From Achromobacter marplatensis (GTDB lineage: Bacteria > Pseudomonadota > Gammaproteobacteria > Burkholderiales > Burkholderiaceae_B): 64,000 nt of DNA. The notes beneath the pieces are model-generated. The model searched no databases. It was not told where the DNA came from and saw nothing but the letters and a program-made list of their open reading frames with translations. Positions 27,488-35,813 of this stretch are shown one piece after another; position 1 is the stretch's first letter; each line of letters starts with the position of its first letter. Made by a program: the position numbers and the translations under genes. The stretch spans positions 47,597 through 111,596 of the forward strand of contig NZ_NJIG01000018.1 of assembly GCF_002209535.1 (NCBI RefSeq), read 5' to 3'.

Positions 27488-28069
27488 TTACTTGTGGATG
27501 GCTGCCGCGACGGCCTGGGTGATGGTGAAGTCCACCAGATCGCCTTCCTTGAGCTGCTGTAGGCGTGCCTGCAGGGCGGGGTCTTTCACCTGGATCGTGC
27601 GCATGCCGCCTTGAGGGCCTTTCAGCGTGACCAGGTTGGCGCTTTTGTTGATGTGCCAGATCTCGGCGGTGATCGTCGTCTGGCGGCCCACTGCACCGCC
27701 CGGCTTGGCGCCCTTGGCGCTGCGGTTGGCGGCGGTCTCGGTCACCACTTCGGGGGCGCCCGAACCGGCCGGGCGCACATCGACCGCGACGGACTCGTAA
27801 TAGTCCAGCGTCAGCGTGTCGCCCGGCTTGATCTGTTGGAAGTTACGGACTTCCGGGCCTGCCAGCACGTCCACGGTATTACCGTTGGCGCCTTGCAGCG
27901 TGATGGTGCGGGTCGCGGGGTCAACGGCCGTGACCTTGCCCGAAGCGGTGGTCAATGCCGCGCCTACGACACGGGCGGAGGCCGCAAGCGGCATTGCCAG
28001 CGTGCCCAGCAGCAGGCCGGTCAGAGCAAGGCGCGCGACGGGGGCGAAGACGGATTTCTGGTTCTTCAT
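27488..28069 (-). CDS. Exported protein of unknown function (OB/SH3-like periplasmic protein)
   Basis: I do not recognise a named family. The protein has 193 residues from the ATG at 28069, with a signal peptide ending near ASA-RV (about residue 32). The mature part holds two similar beta-rich stretches, GKVTAVDPATRTITLQGANGNTV and AEIWHINKSANLVTLKGPQGG. Each has a Val/Ile-Thr-Leu-x-Gly strand pattern like copper-binding or DUF5666-type repeats. LKEGDLVDFTITQAV near the end repeats the IKPGDTLTLDYYESVAV element, so the protein looks like an internal duplication. It is monocistronic, with GAGAGG about 11 bases before the ATG, and converges on the alaS-tusA unit. Confidence 0.75.
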   Translation of the reverse strand: MKNQKSVFAPVARLALTGLLLGTLAMPLAASARVVGAALTTASGKVTAVDPATRTITLQGANGNTVDVLAGPEVRNFQQIKPGDTLTLDYYESVAVDVRPAGSGAPEVVTETAANRSAKGAKPGGAVGRQTTITAEIWHINKSANLVTLKGPQGGMRTIQVKDPALQARLQQLKEGDLVDFTITQAVAAAIHK

Positions 28070-28505
28070 GGTGTGGCACCTCTCCAATAGAGGAAGTGTT
28101 GGGAAAAAACACGGAAAAAACGCGGGGAAAACCGGGGAAGGAAAAAGGGGGGATGGTCCACCCTCAGGACGAGGGCTTGAAAGCAGCAGAAAGGCGGCGC
28201 CGTAGCGGCGTAGCCAGGGGGAGCAAAGCGCCAGGTCTTGCGCAGGTCGACATAAAACCGATCTCTCCAATCGGGTTATTCTTCACACGCACTCAGGTTC
28301 AACCGCACAAATGCAGGCGCGAAGCGCGGCTGGGGGCTACACTTTCACCTGCGGCGGGCTCCGGCCCGTATTTGTAGAATACCCGGATGTGGTGTTTTAG
28401 GATACAAATTGCGCCGCCACGACTGATTCAGCACCTGCATTTGCCAGCCGGCTTGTTTAAGTGCTAGAATTTCCCGTTTTTCACAACTAATTCAAGGGAT
28501 TACCT
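28070..28505. promoter_or_regulatory. Intergenic region upstream of rpsP (436 bases)
   Basis: No gene is visible. On the plus strand TTGCCA (28441-28446) and an extended -10 TGCTAGAAT (hexamer 28465-28470), spacer 18, form a convincing rpsP promoter. A second TAGAAT with the context TAGAATACCCGG lies at 28375-28386 and may be an upstream promoter. The left part carries purine-rich runs on the plus strand and the promoter of the minus-strand exported protein. I see no terminator or tRNA. Confidence 0.6.
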
Positions 28506-28766
28506 ATGGTGGTGATTCGCCTGGCCCGCGGTGGGTCCAAGAAGCGTCCGTTTTACAACCTGGTGGCCACCGATTCGCGTAACCGTCGCGACGGCCGCTT
28601 CATCGAGCGCGTGGGTTTCTACAACCCCGTAGCTAGCGAAGGCACGGAAAACCTGCGCATTGCGCTGGATCGCGTGCAGTACTGGACCGGCACTGGCGCG
28701 CAACTGTCGCCCGCTGTCGAGCGTCTGGTCAAGGACTACTCGGCCAAGGTTTCCGCCGCAGCTTAA
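28506..28766 (+). CDS. rpsP: 30S ribosomal protein S16
   Basis: Ribosomal protein of 86 residues, usual length, opening MVVIRLARGGSKKRPFYNLV with the conserved RVGFYNP motif at about 38-44. It is the first gene of rpsP-rimM-trmD. The promoter is at 28441-28470. Confidence 0.99.
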   Translation: MVVIRLARGGSKKRPFYNLVATDSRNRRDGRFIERVGFYNPVASEGTENLRIALDRVQYWTGTGAQLSPAVERLVKDYSAKVSAAA

Positions 28767-28850
28767 TTGCCTGCGTCGTACAGCCAAGCCGTTAGTTCAG
28801 CTGTAAAGCTACCATTCTTAGCTGTTTCATCATTACGAAGAGCGCGATAC

Positions 28851-29468
28851 ATGTCTGATGCCGCAACCTCTAACGCGGCGCCTACGGATTTGATCGAGCT
28901 GGGCCGCATCAGTGCAGCCTACGGTGTGAAAGGCTGGGTTAAGGTGCAGCCACATTCGGCCAATGCCGAAGTGCTGCTCTCAGCGTCTCAATGGTGGTTG
29001 ACTCGCCCTGTGCCTGAATTGGCGCGGGGCGCTGTCGCGTCTGCGCCTGTCGCAATCAAGGTTCTGCAAGTCCGTTCGCAGGGCGCCACCGTGGTGGCCC
29101 AGCTGGCAGGCATTGCGGATCGCGATCAGGCGGAAGCCTTGCGCGGATACTCCGTGCAAGCGCCGCGCGGTTCTTTTCCCGCGCCCAAGGAAGACGAATA
29201 CTACTGGGTCGACCTCATCGGATGTTCGCTGTATACCAGCGCCGCCGGTGAACCCGCGCTGATTGGCGTGGTGGACGAAGTCCTTGATAACGGCGCTCAC
29301 GCCGTTTTGAAGGTCTTGTGCCAGAAGGTGGGGGCCGAAGGGCCCGAGCCTATCCTGAACGCCAAAGGCCGACCCGCCGAAATGCTTGTTCCGTTCGTAC
29401 GCGCGCACATACACGCCGTCGATTTGGCTGCTCGCCGCATAGACAGCGACTGGCCGGCGGATCTTTGA
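28851..29468 (+). CDS. rimM: 16S rRNA processing protein RimM
   Basis: Ribosome maturation factor of 205 residues that binds S19 and helps form the 30S head. The N-terminal RimM domain begins IELGRISAAYGVKGWVKV (about 16-33). The C-terminal PRC-barrel contains YYWVDLIGCSL. The ATG at 28851 is chosen because the upstream in-frame stretch to 28767 encodes no RimM-like sequence. Its stop overlaps trmD by one base (TGATG). Confidence 0.98.
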   Translation: MSDAATSNAAPTDLIELGRISAAYGVKGWVKVQPHSANAEVLLSASQWWLTRPVPELARGAVASAPVAIKVLQVRSQGATVVAQLAGIADRDQAEALRGYSVQAPRGSFPAPKEDEYYWVDLIGCSLYTSAAGEPALIGVVDEVLDNGAHAVLKVLCQKVGAEGPEPILNAKGRPAEMLVPFVRAHIHAVDLAARRIDSDWPADL

Positions 29469-30316
29469 TGCGATTTGACGTCATTACGCTCTTTCCCGAA
29501 ATGTTCGGGGTGGTGCGCGATCTGGGTGTCACCGGCCGGGCGCATGCCCAGGGCCGGTGGTCCTTGCACGCCTGGAATCCCCGTGATTTCACGCAGGGCG
29601 TCCATCGCACCGTGGACGACCGCCCTTATGGCGGCGGCCCCGGAATGGTAATGATGGCGGCGCCTTTGGAAGCCGCTGTCAATGCCGCCCAGCAAGCGCG
29701 CGCGGCGCTTGGCCTGGGCCCTGCGCCCGTGGCGCTGCTGGCGCCTGTTGGTCAGCGCTACGATCAAGCGAGTGCCGAAACATTGGCTGCAAGCGACGGG
29801 ATCATCCTGATTTGCGGCCGCTACGAAGGCGTGGACCAGCGTTTCATTGAACGCTGCGTCACGCATGAGATCTCGTTGGGCGACTTCGTGCTGTCCGGCG
29901 GAGAGATCGCCGCCCTCGCGGTAATCGACGCCGCCGTGCGCCTCTTGCCCGGCGTGTTGAACGATGGCGATTCCGCCTTGCAGGATTCGTTCAACGACAC
30001 CTTGTCCGGCTTGCTGGACAGCCCGCATTACACGCGACCCGAAGTCTATGAGGGCGAATCCGTGCCCGCGCCGCTGCTAAGCGGTCACCACGCCAACATC
30101 GCCCGCTGGCGACGCGAGCGCTCGCTTGCGCTGACGGCCGCCCGGCGTCCCGAGCTGATCGAATCTGCCCGCGCCAAGGGCTGGCTGAACAAGGCAGACG
30201 AACGCTACCTGGCCGAATTGGCCGGCACGTACGACCCCGCTGCCGACGCGCCCAAACGCCGGCGCAAACCGTCGGCCAAGCCCCCTCAGCCGCCCAAGAC
30301 GCCCGAGGCGTCCTGA
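29468..30316 (+). CDS. trmD: tRNA (guanine-N1)-methyltransferase
   Basis: SPOUT methyltransferase that makes m1G37 in tRNAs reading CNN codons and so prevents frameshifting. It is 282 residues: the usual ~250 plus a basic, proline-rich C-terminal tail of ~30 residues. Opening MRFDVITLFPEMF, the DRPYGGGPGMVM segment, and the trefoil-knot AdoMet site LICGRYEGVDQRF and HEISLGDFVLSGGE are present. It overlaps rimM. The usual next gene rplS is not here; an XRE-type regulator follows. Confidence 0.98.
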   Translation: MRFDVITLFPEMFGVVRDLGVTGRAHAQGRWSLHAWNPRDFTQGVHRTVDDRPYGGGPGMVMMAAPLEAAVNAAQQARAALGLGPAPVALLAPVGQRYDQASAETLAASDGIILICGRYEGVDQRFIERCVTHEISLGDFVLSGGEIAALAVIDAAVRLLPGVLNDGDSALQDSFNDTLSGLLDSPHYTRPEVYEGESVPAPLLSGHHANIARWRRERSLALTAARRPELIESARAKGWLNKADERYLAELAGTYDPAADAPKRRRKPSAKPPQPPKTPEAS

Positions 30317-30397
30317 GCAGCGGTTTCCCTGCCTGATCCGGTCCGCAACCGCTAGGGATGTTCCTAGGTTGTGGGCGTTCTGGCTGCTCCTTAGTAT

Positions 30398-30426
30398 TGA
30401 AAATTACATGCAAATGAAATTTTCAT
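30398..30426. promoter_or_regulatory. Inverted repeats at the start of the XRE-cupin regulator gene
   Basis: TGAAAATT (30398-30405) is repeated inverted as AATTTTCA (30418-30425), and ATGAAA-T-TTTCAT (30414-30426) is a tighter palindrome ending at the start codon. The region is AT-rich in otherwise GC-rich DNA and looks like an autoregulatory operator. Confidence 0.5.
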
Positions 30427-31113
30427 ATGAGTCAATCCCCTACTGGCCGTTCCAGCCCTGAGCGCCGCGCTGCCTTGCCGCCACCGGCAAGCGCGCTGGC
30501 GGGCAGGCCGGAATCCGCCGTGGACCTGTGGCTGGGCCAGCAACTGCGCCAGCTGCGCAAGCAACAGGGGCGTTCGCTGGCCGAAGTGGCCCGCGCTTGC
30601 GGCATGTCGCTGGGCTTGTTGAGCCAGATCGAACGTGGCCTGAGTTCCGCGTCGGTAAAGGTTCTGCACCTGCTGGCCCGCGAATTCAACGTTTCCGTGA
30701 ATTCGCTGCTGCGCAACGCCGAGCACACGCAAAGCGAGGACGGCGGCCGCGTCGCCCGCGCGGGCACGCACCGCTATATCGATCTGAGCGAAAAGGGCAT
30801 CAGCAAAGAGATGTACACGCCGCCAGCGTGCCGCAGCATGGACCTGTGCCGCGCCACCATCGAGCCCGGCGGCTCGACCGGTCAGGAGCTATTCGTGACG
30901 GGGCAGGGCGAGCAGATCGGCGTGGTGCTCAAGGGCTCGCTGGAGTTGTGGGTGGGCGACCGAGTCATGCTGCTCAATGAAGGCGACAGTTTTTGCTATG
31001 CCAGCAGCACGCCGCGTCGCTGGCGCAATCCCGGGTCGCAGACGACCGAGGTCATCTGGGCCATCTCCAACATTACTCAACCTGCGGGGGACGACACGCA
31101 ACAGGCGCCCTAA
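30427..31113 (+). CDS. XRE family regulator with C-terminal cupin domain
   Basis: Transcription factor of 228 residues. The N-terminal helix-turn-helix (about 38-95) contains LRQLRKQQGRSLAEVARACG and MSLGLLSQIERGLSSASV. The C-terminal cupin (about 140-220) contains VVLKGSLELWVGDRVMLLNEGDSFCY. Regulators of this PuuR-like build typically sense an amine or amino acid and repress its uptake and oxidation genes, which matches the ABC transporter and FAD oxidase downstream. The start lies directly on a palindrome with no Shine-Dalgarno sequence, so the transcript may be leaderless. Confidence 0.9.
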   Translation: MSQSPTGRSSPERRAALPPPASALAGRPESAVDLWLGQQLRQLRKQQGRSLAEVARACGMSLGLLSQIERGLSSASVKVLHLLAREFNVSVNSLLRNAEHTQSEDGGRVARAGTHRYIDLSEKGISKEMYTPPACRSMDLCRATIEPGGSTGQELFVTGQGEQIGVVLKGSLELWVGDRVMLLNEGDSFCYASSTPRRWRNPGSQTTEVIWAISNITQPAGDDTQQAP

Positions 31114-31212
31114 GCGCATTGCTTCCATCACGGCGCGATGACTCAGGGGATCGCCGCGCCACCGGGCACGCCGCGCGCTGTCCGGCCTTCTTTGCCACGA
31201 TGAGGATATGTC

Positions 31213-31968
31213 ATGAAATTCAAGACTCTGGTTGTCTCGGTATTCGCAGCATTGTCCATGGCCGCGGGCGCGCACGCCCAGACGGTGTTGAAAGTGGGGT
31301 CCACACCCACCGGCAGTCCCTTCACCTTTCTCGATACAAAAACCAACAGCATCGAAGGGGTGATGGTCGACATCGTGAAGGCCGTCGGCAAAGAAGCGGG
31401 ATTCGAAGTGCAGATCGAGCCCATGGCGTTCTCGGCGCTGATCGGCTCGCTGACTTCCAAGCGCATCGACATCGTGTCGGCGGCCATGTTCATCACGCCG
31501 CAGCGGCAGCAGGTCGTCAGCTTTTCGGACCCCGTCTACCGCTATGGCGAGGGGTTGATGGTGCTGAAGACCGATAACAAGGAATACAAGTCCTTCGCCG
31601 ACATGAAGGGCATGACGGTCGGCGTGCAGGTCGGCACCGCGTTTGTCGAGCCGATCCAGAAAAGCGGCATGTTCAAGGAAGTGAAGCTCTACGACAATCC
31701 GCCCGACATGATGCGCGACGCCAACGCCGGCCGCATCCAGGGCGGTTTCATGGACTTCCCCATTGCGGCCTACATCCTGACGCAGGGCAACTACCCCAAC
31801 TTGAAGATGGCGTCGTCCTACCAGCCGACCATCATGGGCAGCCTGGGTCTCGCGACGCGCAAGGAAGACTCGGCCTTGCTCGACCGCATCAACAAGGCGC
31901 TGGTCAAGCTGAAGGCAGACGGCGCGATCGACGCCATCCTGAAGAAGTGGGGCTTGTCCGGCGGCTGA
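31213..31968 (+). CDS. Amino-acid-type ABC transporter substrate-binding protein
   Basis: Periplasmic binding protein of 251 residues in the family 3 (polar amino acid) group. A signal peptide ends AHA-QT at about residue 23. The mature protein opens LKVGSTPTGSPFTFLDTKTN and has the substrate-lobe motif LIGSLTSKRIDIVSAAMFITPQR and the GMTVGVQVGTAF hinge. It precedes its permease and ATPase genes, forming an import system. The XRE-cupin regulator upstream and the FAD oxidase downstream suggest an amine, opine or amino acid ligand (inference). Confidence 0.93.
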   Translation: MKFKTLVVSVFAALSMAAGAHAQTVLKVGSTPTGSPFTFLDTKTNSIEGVMVDIVKAVGKEAGFEVQIEPMAFSALIGSLTSKRIDIVSAAMFITPQRQQVVSFSDPVYRYGEGLMVLKTDNKEYKSFADMKGMTVGVQVGTAFVEPIQKSGMFKEVKLYDNPPDMMRDANAGRIQGGFMDFPIAAYILTQGNYPNLKMASSYQPTIMGSLGLATRKEDSALLDRINKALVKLKADGAIDAILKKWGLSGG

Positions 31969-32088
31969 TGCCTGCCTGATCTCAAGCAACCAAGCGTTTT
32001 TGCATCGGCCTGGCCGGCGCGCGTCTGCGCTGGCAGGCCGAGCGCATCCCGCGTGCCAGCGGGCTGCCTTGTCGGGATGGGTGGAGTC

Positions 32089-32742
32089 ATGACGGAATTT
32101 TTCAAGGATTCGGCGGAGTATCTGCCGATATTGCTGCAAGGGGCGAAGCTGACGATCCTGGTGACGCTGGGTTCGCTCGCGTTGTCGACCGTGCTGGGCC
32201 TGGTGTGGGCGCTGATGCGGGTCTCCGGGAATTCGTTCCTGTCCAAGCTCAGCGGCGGGATCATCAACTTGCTGCGCGGCATCCCGATCATCGTGCTGCT
32301 GTTCTATATCTACTTCGTGATGCCCGACATGGGGGTGTCGCTGACGGCCGTGCAGGCGGCCATCATCGGCCTGGGCGTGGCGTATTCCGCCTATCAGGCC
32401 GAAAACTTCCGCGCCGGCATCCAGGCCATCGACCGAGGCCAGATCGAAGCCGCCATGGCGATGGGCATGAGCTGGAGCATGACGATGCGGCGCGTGGTGT
32501 TGCCGCAAGCCGTGAAGATCGTGCTGCCGCCCTACGGCAACATCATGATCATGATGCTGAAGGATTCGTCTCAGGCCTCCACCATCACGGTGGCCGAACT
32601 AGCCCTGCAGGGCAAGCTGATCGCCGTCTCGACGTTCAAGAACGCCACCGTGTTCTCGCTGGTCGCGCTGATGTACCTGGTGATGTGCGTGCCGCTGATC
32701 CTGCTGGTCCGGCATCTGGAAAAAAGGAGCGCCACGAAATGA
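32089..32742 (+). CDS. Amino-acid ABC transporter permease
   Basis: Inner-membrane permease of 217 residues, HisM/GlnP type. It has the N-terminal LLQGAKLTILVTLGSLALST membrane segment, the LRGIPIIVLLFYIYF motif and the EAA cytoplasmic loop EAAMAMGMSWSMTMRRVVLPQA (about 123-144) that docks onto the ATPase. The ATG at 32089 is preceded by GTGGAG; an ATG at 32077 is possible. It overlaps the ATPase gene by four bases. One permease gene implies a homodimeric channel. Confidence 0.94.
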   Translation: MTEFFKDSAEYLPILLQGAKLTILVTLGSLALSTVLGLVWALMRVSGNSFLSKLSGGIINLLRGIPIIVLLFYIYFVMPDMGVSLTAVQAAIIGLGVAYSAYQAENFRAGIQAIDRGQIEAAMAMGMSWSMTMRRVVLPQAVKIVLPPYGNIMIMMLKDSSQASTITVAELALQGKLIAVSTFKNATVFSLVALMYLVMCVPLILLVRHLEKRSATK

Positions 32743-33470
32743 TCGAGCTCAAAGGGGTCCGCAAGAGCTTCGGCCCGCTTGAGGTGCTCAAGGGCATTGA
32801 CGCCGAAGTCACCAAGGGCGAAGTCGTGTGCGTCATCGGCCCGTCCGGTTCCGGCAAGTCCACCATCCTGCGCTGCATCAACGGGCTCGAGCGCTACAAC
32901 GCCGGGCGCATCACGGTCGATGGCGAGCTGGTCGACGCCGACGCCCCGTCCATCGTGTCCATCCGCACGCAGGTGGCGATGGTGTTCCAGCGCTTCAACC
33001 TGTTCCCGCATCGCACCGCGCTCGAAAATGTGATCGAAGGGCCGATCTTCGTGAAGAAAGAGCCTCGTGCGCAGGTGCTGGAGCGCGGCCGCGAGCTGCT
33101 GGCCAGCGTCGGTCTGGCCGACAAGGCGGACGCGCACCCGAACCAGTTGTCGGGTGGGCAGCAGCAACGCGTGGCCATCGCGCGCGCGCTGGCGATGCAG
33201 CCCAAGGCCATCCTGTTCGACGAGCCGACGTCCGCACTGGATCCCGAGCTGGTGGGCGACGTGCTGGGCGTGATGCGCAAGCTTGCCGAGGCCGGCATGA
33301 CCATGGTCGTCGTGACCCATGAAATGAGCTTCGCGCGCGAGGTCGCCGACCGCGTCATGTTCTTCGACGGCGGCGTCATGGTCGAGCAGGGCGCCGCCCG
33401 AGAGCTCCTGAATCATCCGCAGCACCCCCGCACGCAGGATTTCCTGCGCCGTGTGCTGCATCCCATGTAG
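32739..33470 (+). CDS. Amino-acid ABC transporter ATP-binding protein
   Basis: ATPase of 243 residues, GlnQ/HisP type. Walker A is GPSGSGKST (about 34-42), the Q-loop MVFQRFNLFPHRT, the signature LSGGQQQRVAIARAL (about 137-151), Walker B AILFDEPTSALDPE, and the switch histidine is in VVVTHEM. The start overlaps the permease stop (ATGA). A FAD oxidoreductase gene follows after 12 bases and is probably co-transcribed. Confidence 0.96.
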   Translation: MIELKGVRKSFGPLEVLKGIDAEVTKGEVVCVIGPSGSGKSTILRCINGLERYNAGRITVDGELVDADAPSIVSIRTQVAMVFQRFNLFPHRTALENVIEGPIFVKKEPRAQVLERGRELLASVGLADKADAHPNQLSGGQQQRVAIARALAMQPKAILFDEPTSALDPELVGDVLGVMRKLAEAGMTMVVVTHEMSFAREVADRVMFFDGGVMVEQGAARELLNHPQHPRTQDFLRRVLHPM

Positions 33471-33482
33471 GAAGGAACCATC

Positions 33483-34772
33483 ATGCAGCAAGTGCCGTTT
33501 CCTCTTTCCCCGTCGTTATGGGCAGCGACCGCCGCGGCGCCTCCGGCTACCCAGCCGCTTGCCGCTTCCTTGCAGGCGGATGTGCTGGTCATCGGCGGCG
33601 GTTACGCCGGCCTGAGCACGGCGCTGCATCTGGCCGAGCGCGGCGTCAATGCCGTGGTGCTGGAAGCGCGCGAGATCGGTTTCGGCGGCTCGGGCCGCAA
33701 TGGCGGCCAGGTGATTCCGGGGCTGAAGTACGACCCGGATGCCTTGATCTCGATGTTTGGCCAAGAACGTGGCGAACGGCTGCTGCGGTTTGCGGGCGCG
33801 ACCGCGGACGCGGTATTCAATCTGATCGACCGCCACGCCATGGACGTGCCGCACGTCCGCAAAGGCTGGATCCAGGGTGCTCACAATGCCGACGCGTTGC
33901 GTGTCGCGCACGACCGCGCGGCGCAATGGGCGCGCCATGGCGTGGATGCGCAGCCTCTGGATCGCGCGCAGGTGGGCCGCTTGCTGGGCACGGACCGCTA
34001 TCTGGGCGGATGGGTGGATAACCGTGCCGGCGCGGTGCAGCCGCTGAGCTATGCGCGCGGGCTGGCGCGCGCCGCGCTGAATGCCGGCGCCACGATTTAC
34101 ACAGATACGCCCGTCATCGGCCTGACCCGCAACGGCGGCAAATGGGTGGCGACGACCGCCGGTGGCGCGACGGTCACCGCCGACCGGGTCGTGATGTGCA
34201 CCAACGCCTATGGCGGGGACCTGCTGCCAGGGTTGAAGGCGTCCATCATCGATGCCAATACCTTCCAGGTGGCCACGGCGCCGTTGCCGGAGACGGTGCG
34301 CGCGGGCATCCTTCCTGAAGGGCACGTCAGCTCCGATACCCGCAACCTGTTGCTGTATTTCCGGCTGGACCATCAGGGCCGGTTGCTGATGGGCGGGCGC
34401 GGCCCGTTCCGTGAACCCAAGGGGCAGGCGGACTGGGCGCACCTGGAGCGGGTGATGCTGAAGCTGTTCCCGCAGGTGGCGGGTACGCCGTTCGAGTATC
34501 GCTGGTGCGGGCGCGTCGCCGTTACCCGCGACTACCTCCCGCATCTGCACGAACCGCAACCGGGCCTGCTGGTGGACATCGGCTGCCAGGGTCGCGGGGT
34601 GGGGCTGCAGACCAGCATGGGCCGCGCCATGGCCCAGTACGTGGCGACGGGCGACGCCAGCGCGTTGCCCTTGCCTTTGTCGCCGGTCGTGCCGTTTCCG
34701 ATGTACGGTCTGCGGCGGCTCTACGTCAATGCGGTCGTGACCTGGTACCGCATGACCGACGGTGGCGTCTGA
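33483..34772 (+). CDS. FAD-dependent amine/amino-acid oxidoreductase (PuuB/OrdL-like)
   Basis: DAO-family flavoenzyme of 429 residues. The FAD fold is DVLVIGGGYAGLSTALHLAE (about 29-48), followed by the GFGGSGRNGGQVIPG motif typical of gamma-glutamylputrescine oxidase and similar enzymes. The C-terminus has WCGRVAVTRDYLPHL and the GCQGRGVGLQTSMGRAMA substrate-lid region. It oxidises a C-N bond, probably of the compound brought in by the adjacent ABC transporter. No other puu genes are present, so putrescine is only one possibility. Confidence 0.88.
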   Translation: MQQVPFPLSPSLWAATAAAPPATQPLAASLQADVLVIGGGYAGLSTALHLAERGVNAVVLEAREIGFGGSGRNGGQVIPGLKYDPDALISMFGQERGERLLRFAGATADAVFNLIDRHAMDVPHVRKGWIQGAHNADALRVAHDRAAQWARHGVDAQPLDRAQVGRLLGTDRYLGGWVDNRAGAVQPLSYARGLARAALNAGATIYTDTPVIGLTRNGGKWVATTAGGATVTADRVVMCTNAYGGDLLPGLKASIIDANTFQVATAPLPETVRAGILPEGHVSSDTRNLLLYFRLDHQGRLLMGGRGPFREPKGQADWAHLERVMLKLFPQVAGTPFEYRWCGRVAVTRDYLPHLHEPQPGLLVDIGCQGRGVGLQTSMGRAMAQYVATGDASALPLPLSPVVPFPMYGLRRLYVNAVVTWYRMTDGGV

Positions 34773-34791
34773 CGGTTGTGGCGTGTCGGCG

Positions 34792-35700
34792 CTAATCAAC
34801 ACGCAATGCGGTAGCCAGCAGCTCCAGCACGGCATCCACCTTGGGCAGTAATTGCCGCCCCACGAGCCACACCAGATGGAGCGGCAGCCCATCGGTTTCC
34901 AACGTCGGCAGCACCTGCACCAGTTTGCCGCGTGCGATGTCCTCGCTCACTAGCCAGGTCGCCAGTTGCGCGATGCCGTATCCGGCCTTGACGGCGGCTA
35001 CCTGTGCCTCGGCGTTGCCGACGATGACACGGCCTTCCATCGTGCGCCGCTCGACGGCTCGGGCATCATGTGCGATCAGCCAGGGGCTTGAGCTGCCATC
35101 GGCCTTGCCGTACAGCACGGCATCGTGCCGGGACAGTTCAGTGGCCGACGTCGGAGTGCCGTTGCGGGCCAGATAGTCCGGCGAAGCGCAGAAAATCAGG
35201 CGCTCGCAGCCTAGGTAACGATGCCCGATGGCGGCAGGCCATTGATCCGGCCCGCCGATGCGCACGGCCACGTCGATGCCTTCATCCACCAGGTCGGTGA
35301 AGCGGTCGGTGAAGGAAACGTGCGGACGCAGGTGCTGATGCTGCCGCATCAACTGCAGCATCAGCGGCCAGACCCGCAGGCGGCCGAAGGTGGCGGGCAT
35401 GTCCACGCGTAAGCGGCCCACCGGCTCGCTGCGCTGCGCGGCCAACACGGTTTCGGCCTCTTCCAAATCGGCCAGGACGCGCACGCAGCTGCGGTAGAAC
35501 GCAGTCCCTGCATCGGTCAGGGCCAGCCGGCGCGTGGTGCGTTCGAACAGGCGCGTGCCTAACCGTTCTTCCAGTCGAGCGACGCTCTTGCTGACGGCGG
35601 AACCCGTCACGTGCAGCCGTTCCGCCGCCGCCGTGAAGCTGCCTTCATCGGCGGTTGCCACGAAGGTGTCGATACCCTTGAGGCGTTCCGAAGGAATCAT
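34792..35700 (-). CDS. LysR family transcriptional regulator
   Basis: Regulator of 302 residues. The N-terminal winged helix-turn-helix is LKGIDTFVATADEGSFTAAAERLHVTGSAVSKSVARLE (about 7-44), and a periplasmic-binding-like effector domain follows from ~90. I chose the ATG at 35700, preceded by GGAAGG; an upstream ATG would add an atypical 24-residue tail. It is divergent from the MFS gene at 35814, the classic LysR-target arrangement, and so probably controls that exporter. Confidence 0.93.
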   Translation of the reverse strand: MIPSERLKGIDTFVATADEGSFTAAAERLHVTGSAVSKSVARLEERLGTRLFERTTRRLALTDAGTAFYRSCVRVLADLEEAETVLAAQRSEPVGRLRVDMPATFGRLRVWPLMLQLMRQHQHLRPHVSFTDRFTDLVDEGIDVAVRIGGPDQWPAAIGHRYLGCERLIFCASPDYLARNGTPTSATELSRHDAVLYGKADGSSSPWLIAHDARAVERRTMEGRVIVGNAEAQVAAVKAGYGIAQLATWLVSEDIARGKLVQVLPTLETDGLPLHLVWLVGRQLLPKVDAVLELLATALRVD

Positions 35701-35813
35701 GTCACCTTCCTTATTATGGAAATAGAATCTTAAATGGATGGAAAATATATCTGAGATAGGAAATTTGTTCACTAATAGACTGGCGGCAAACCTATATATG
35801 CCGGAGTTTTCCC
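35701..35813. promoter_or_regulatory. Divergent promoter region of the LysR/MFS pair
   Basis: A 113-base AT-rich spacer between two divergent start codons. It holds the ribosome-binding site of the LysR gene and room for overlapping promoters and LysR sites; no single operator stands out. Confidence 0.5.
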
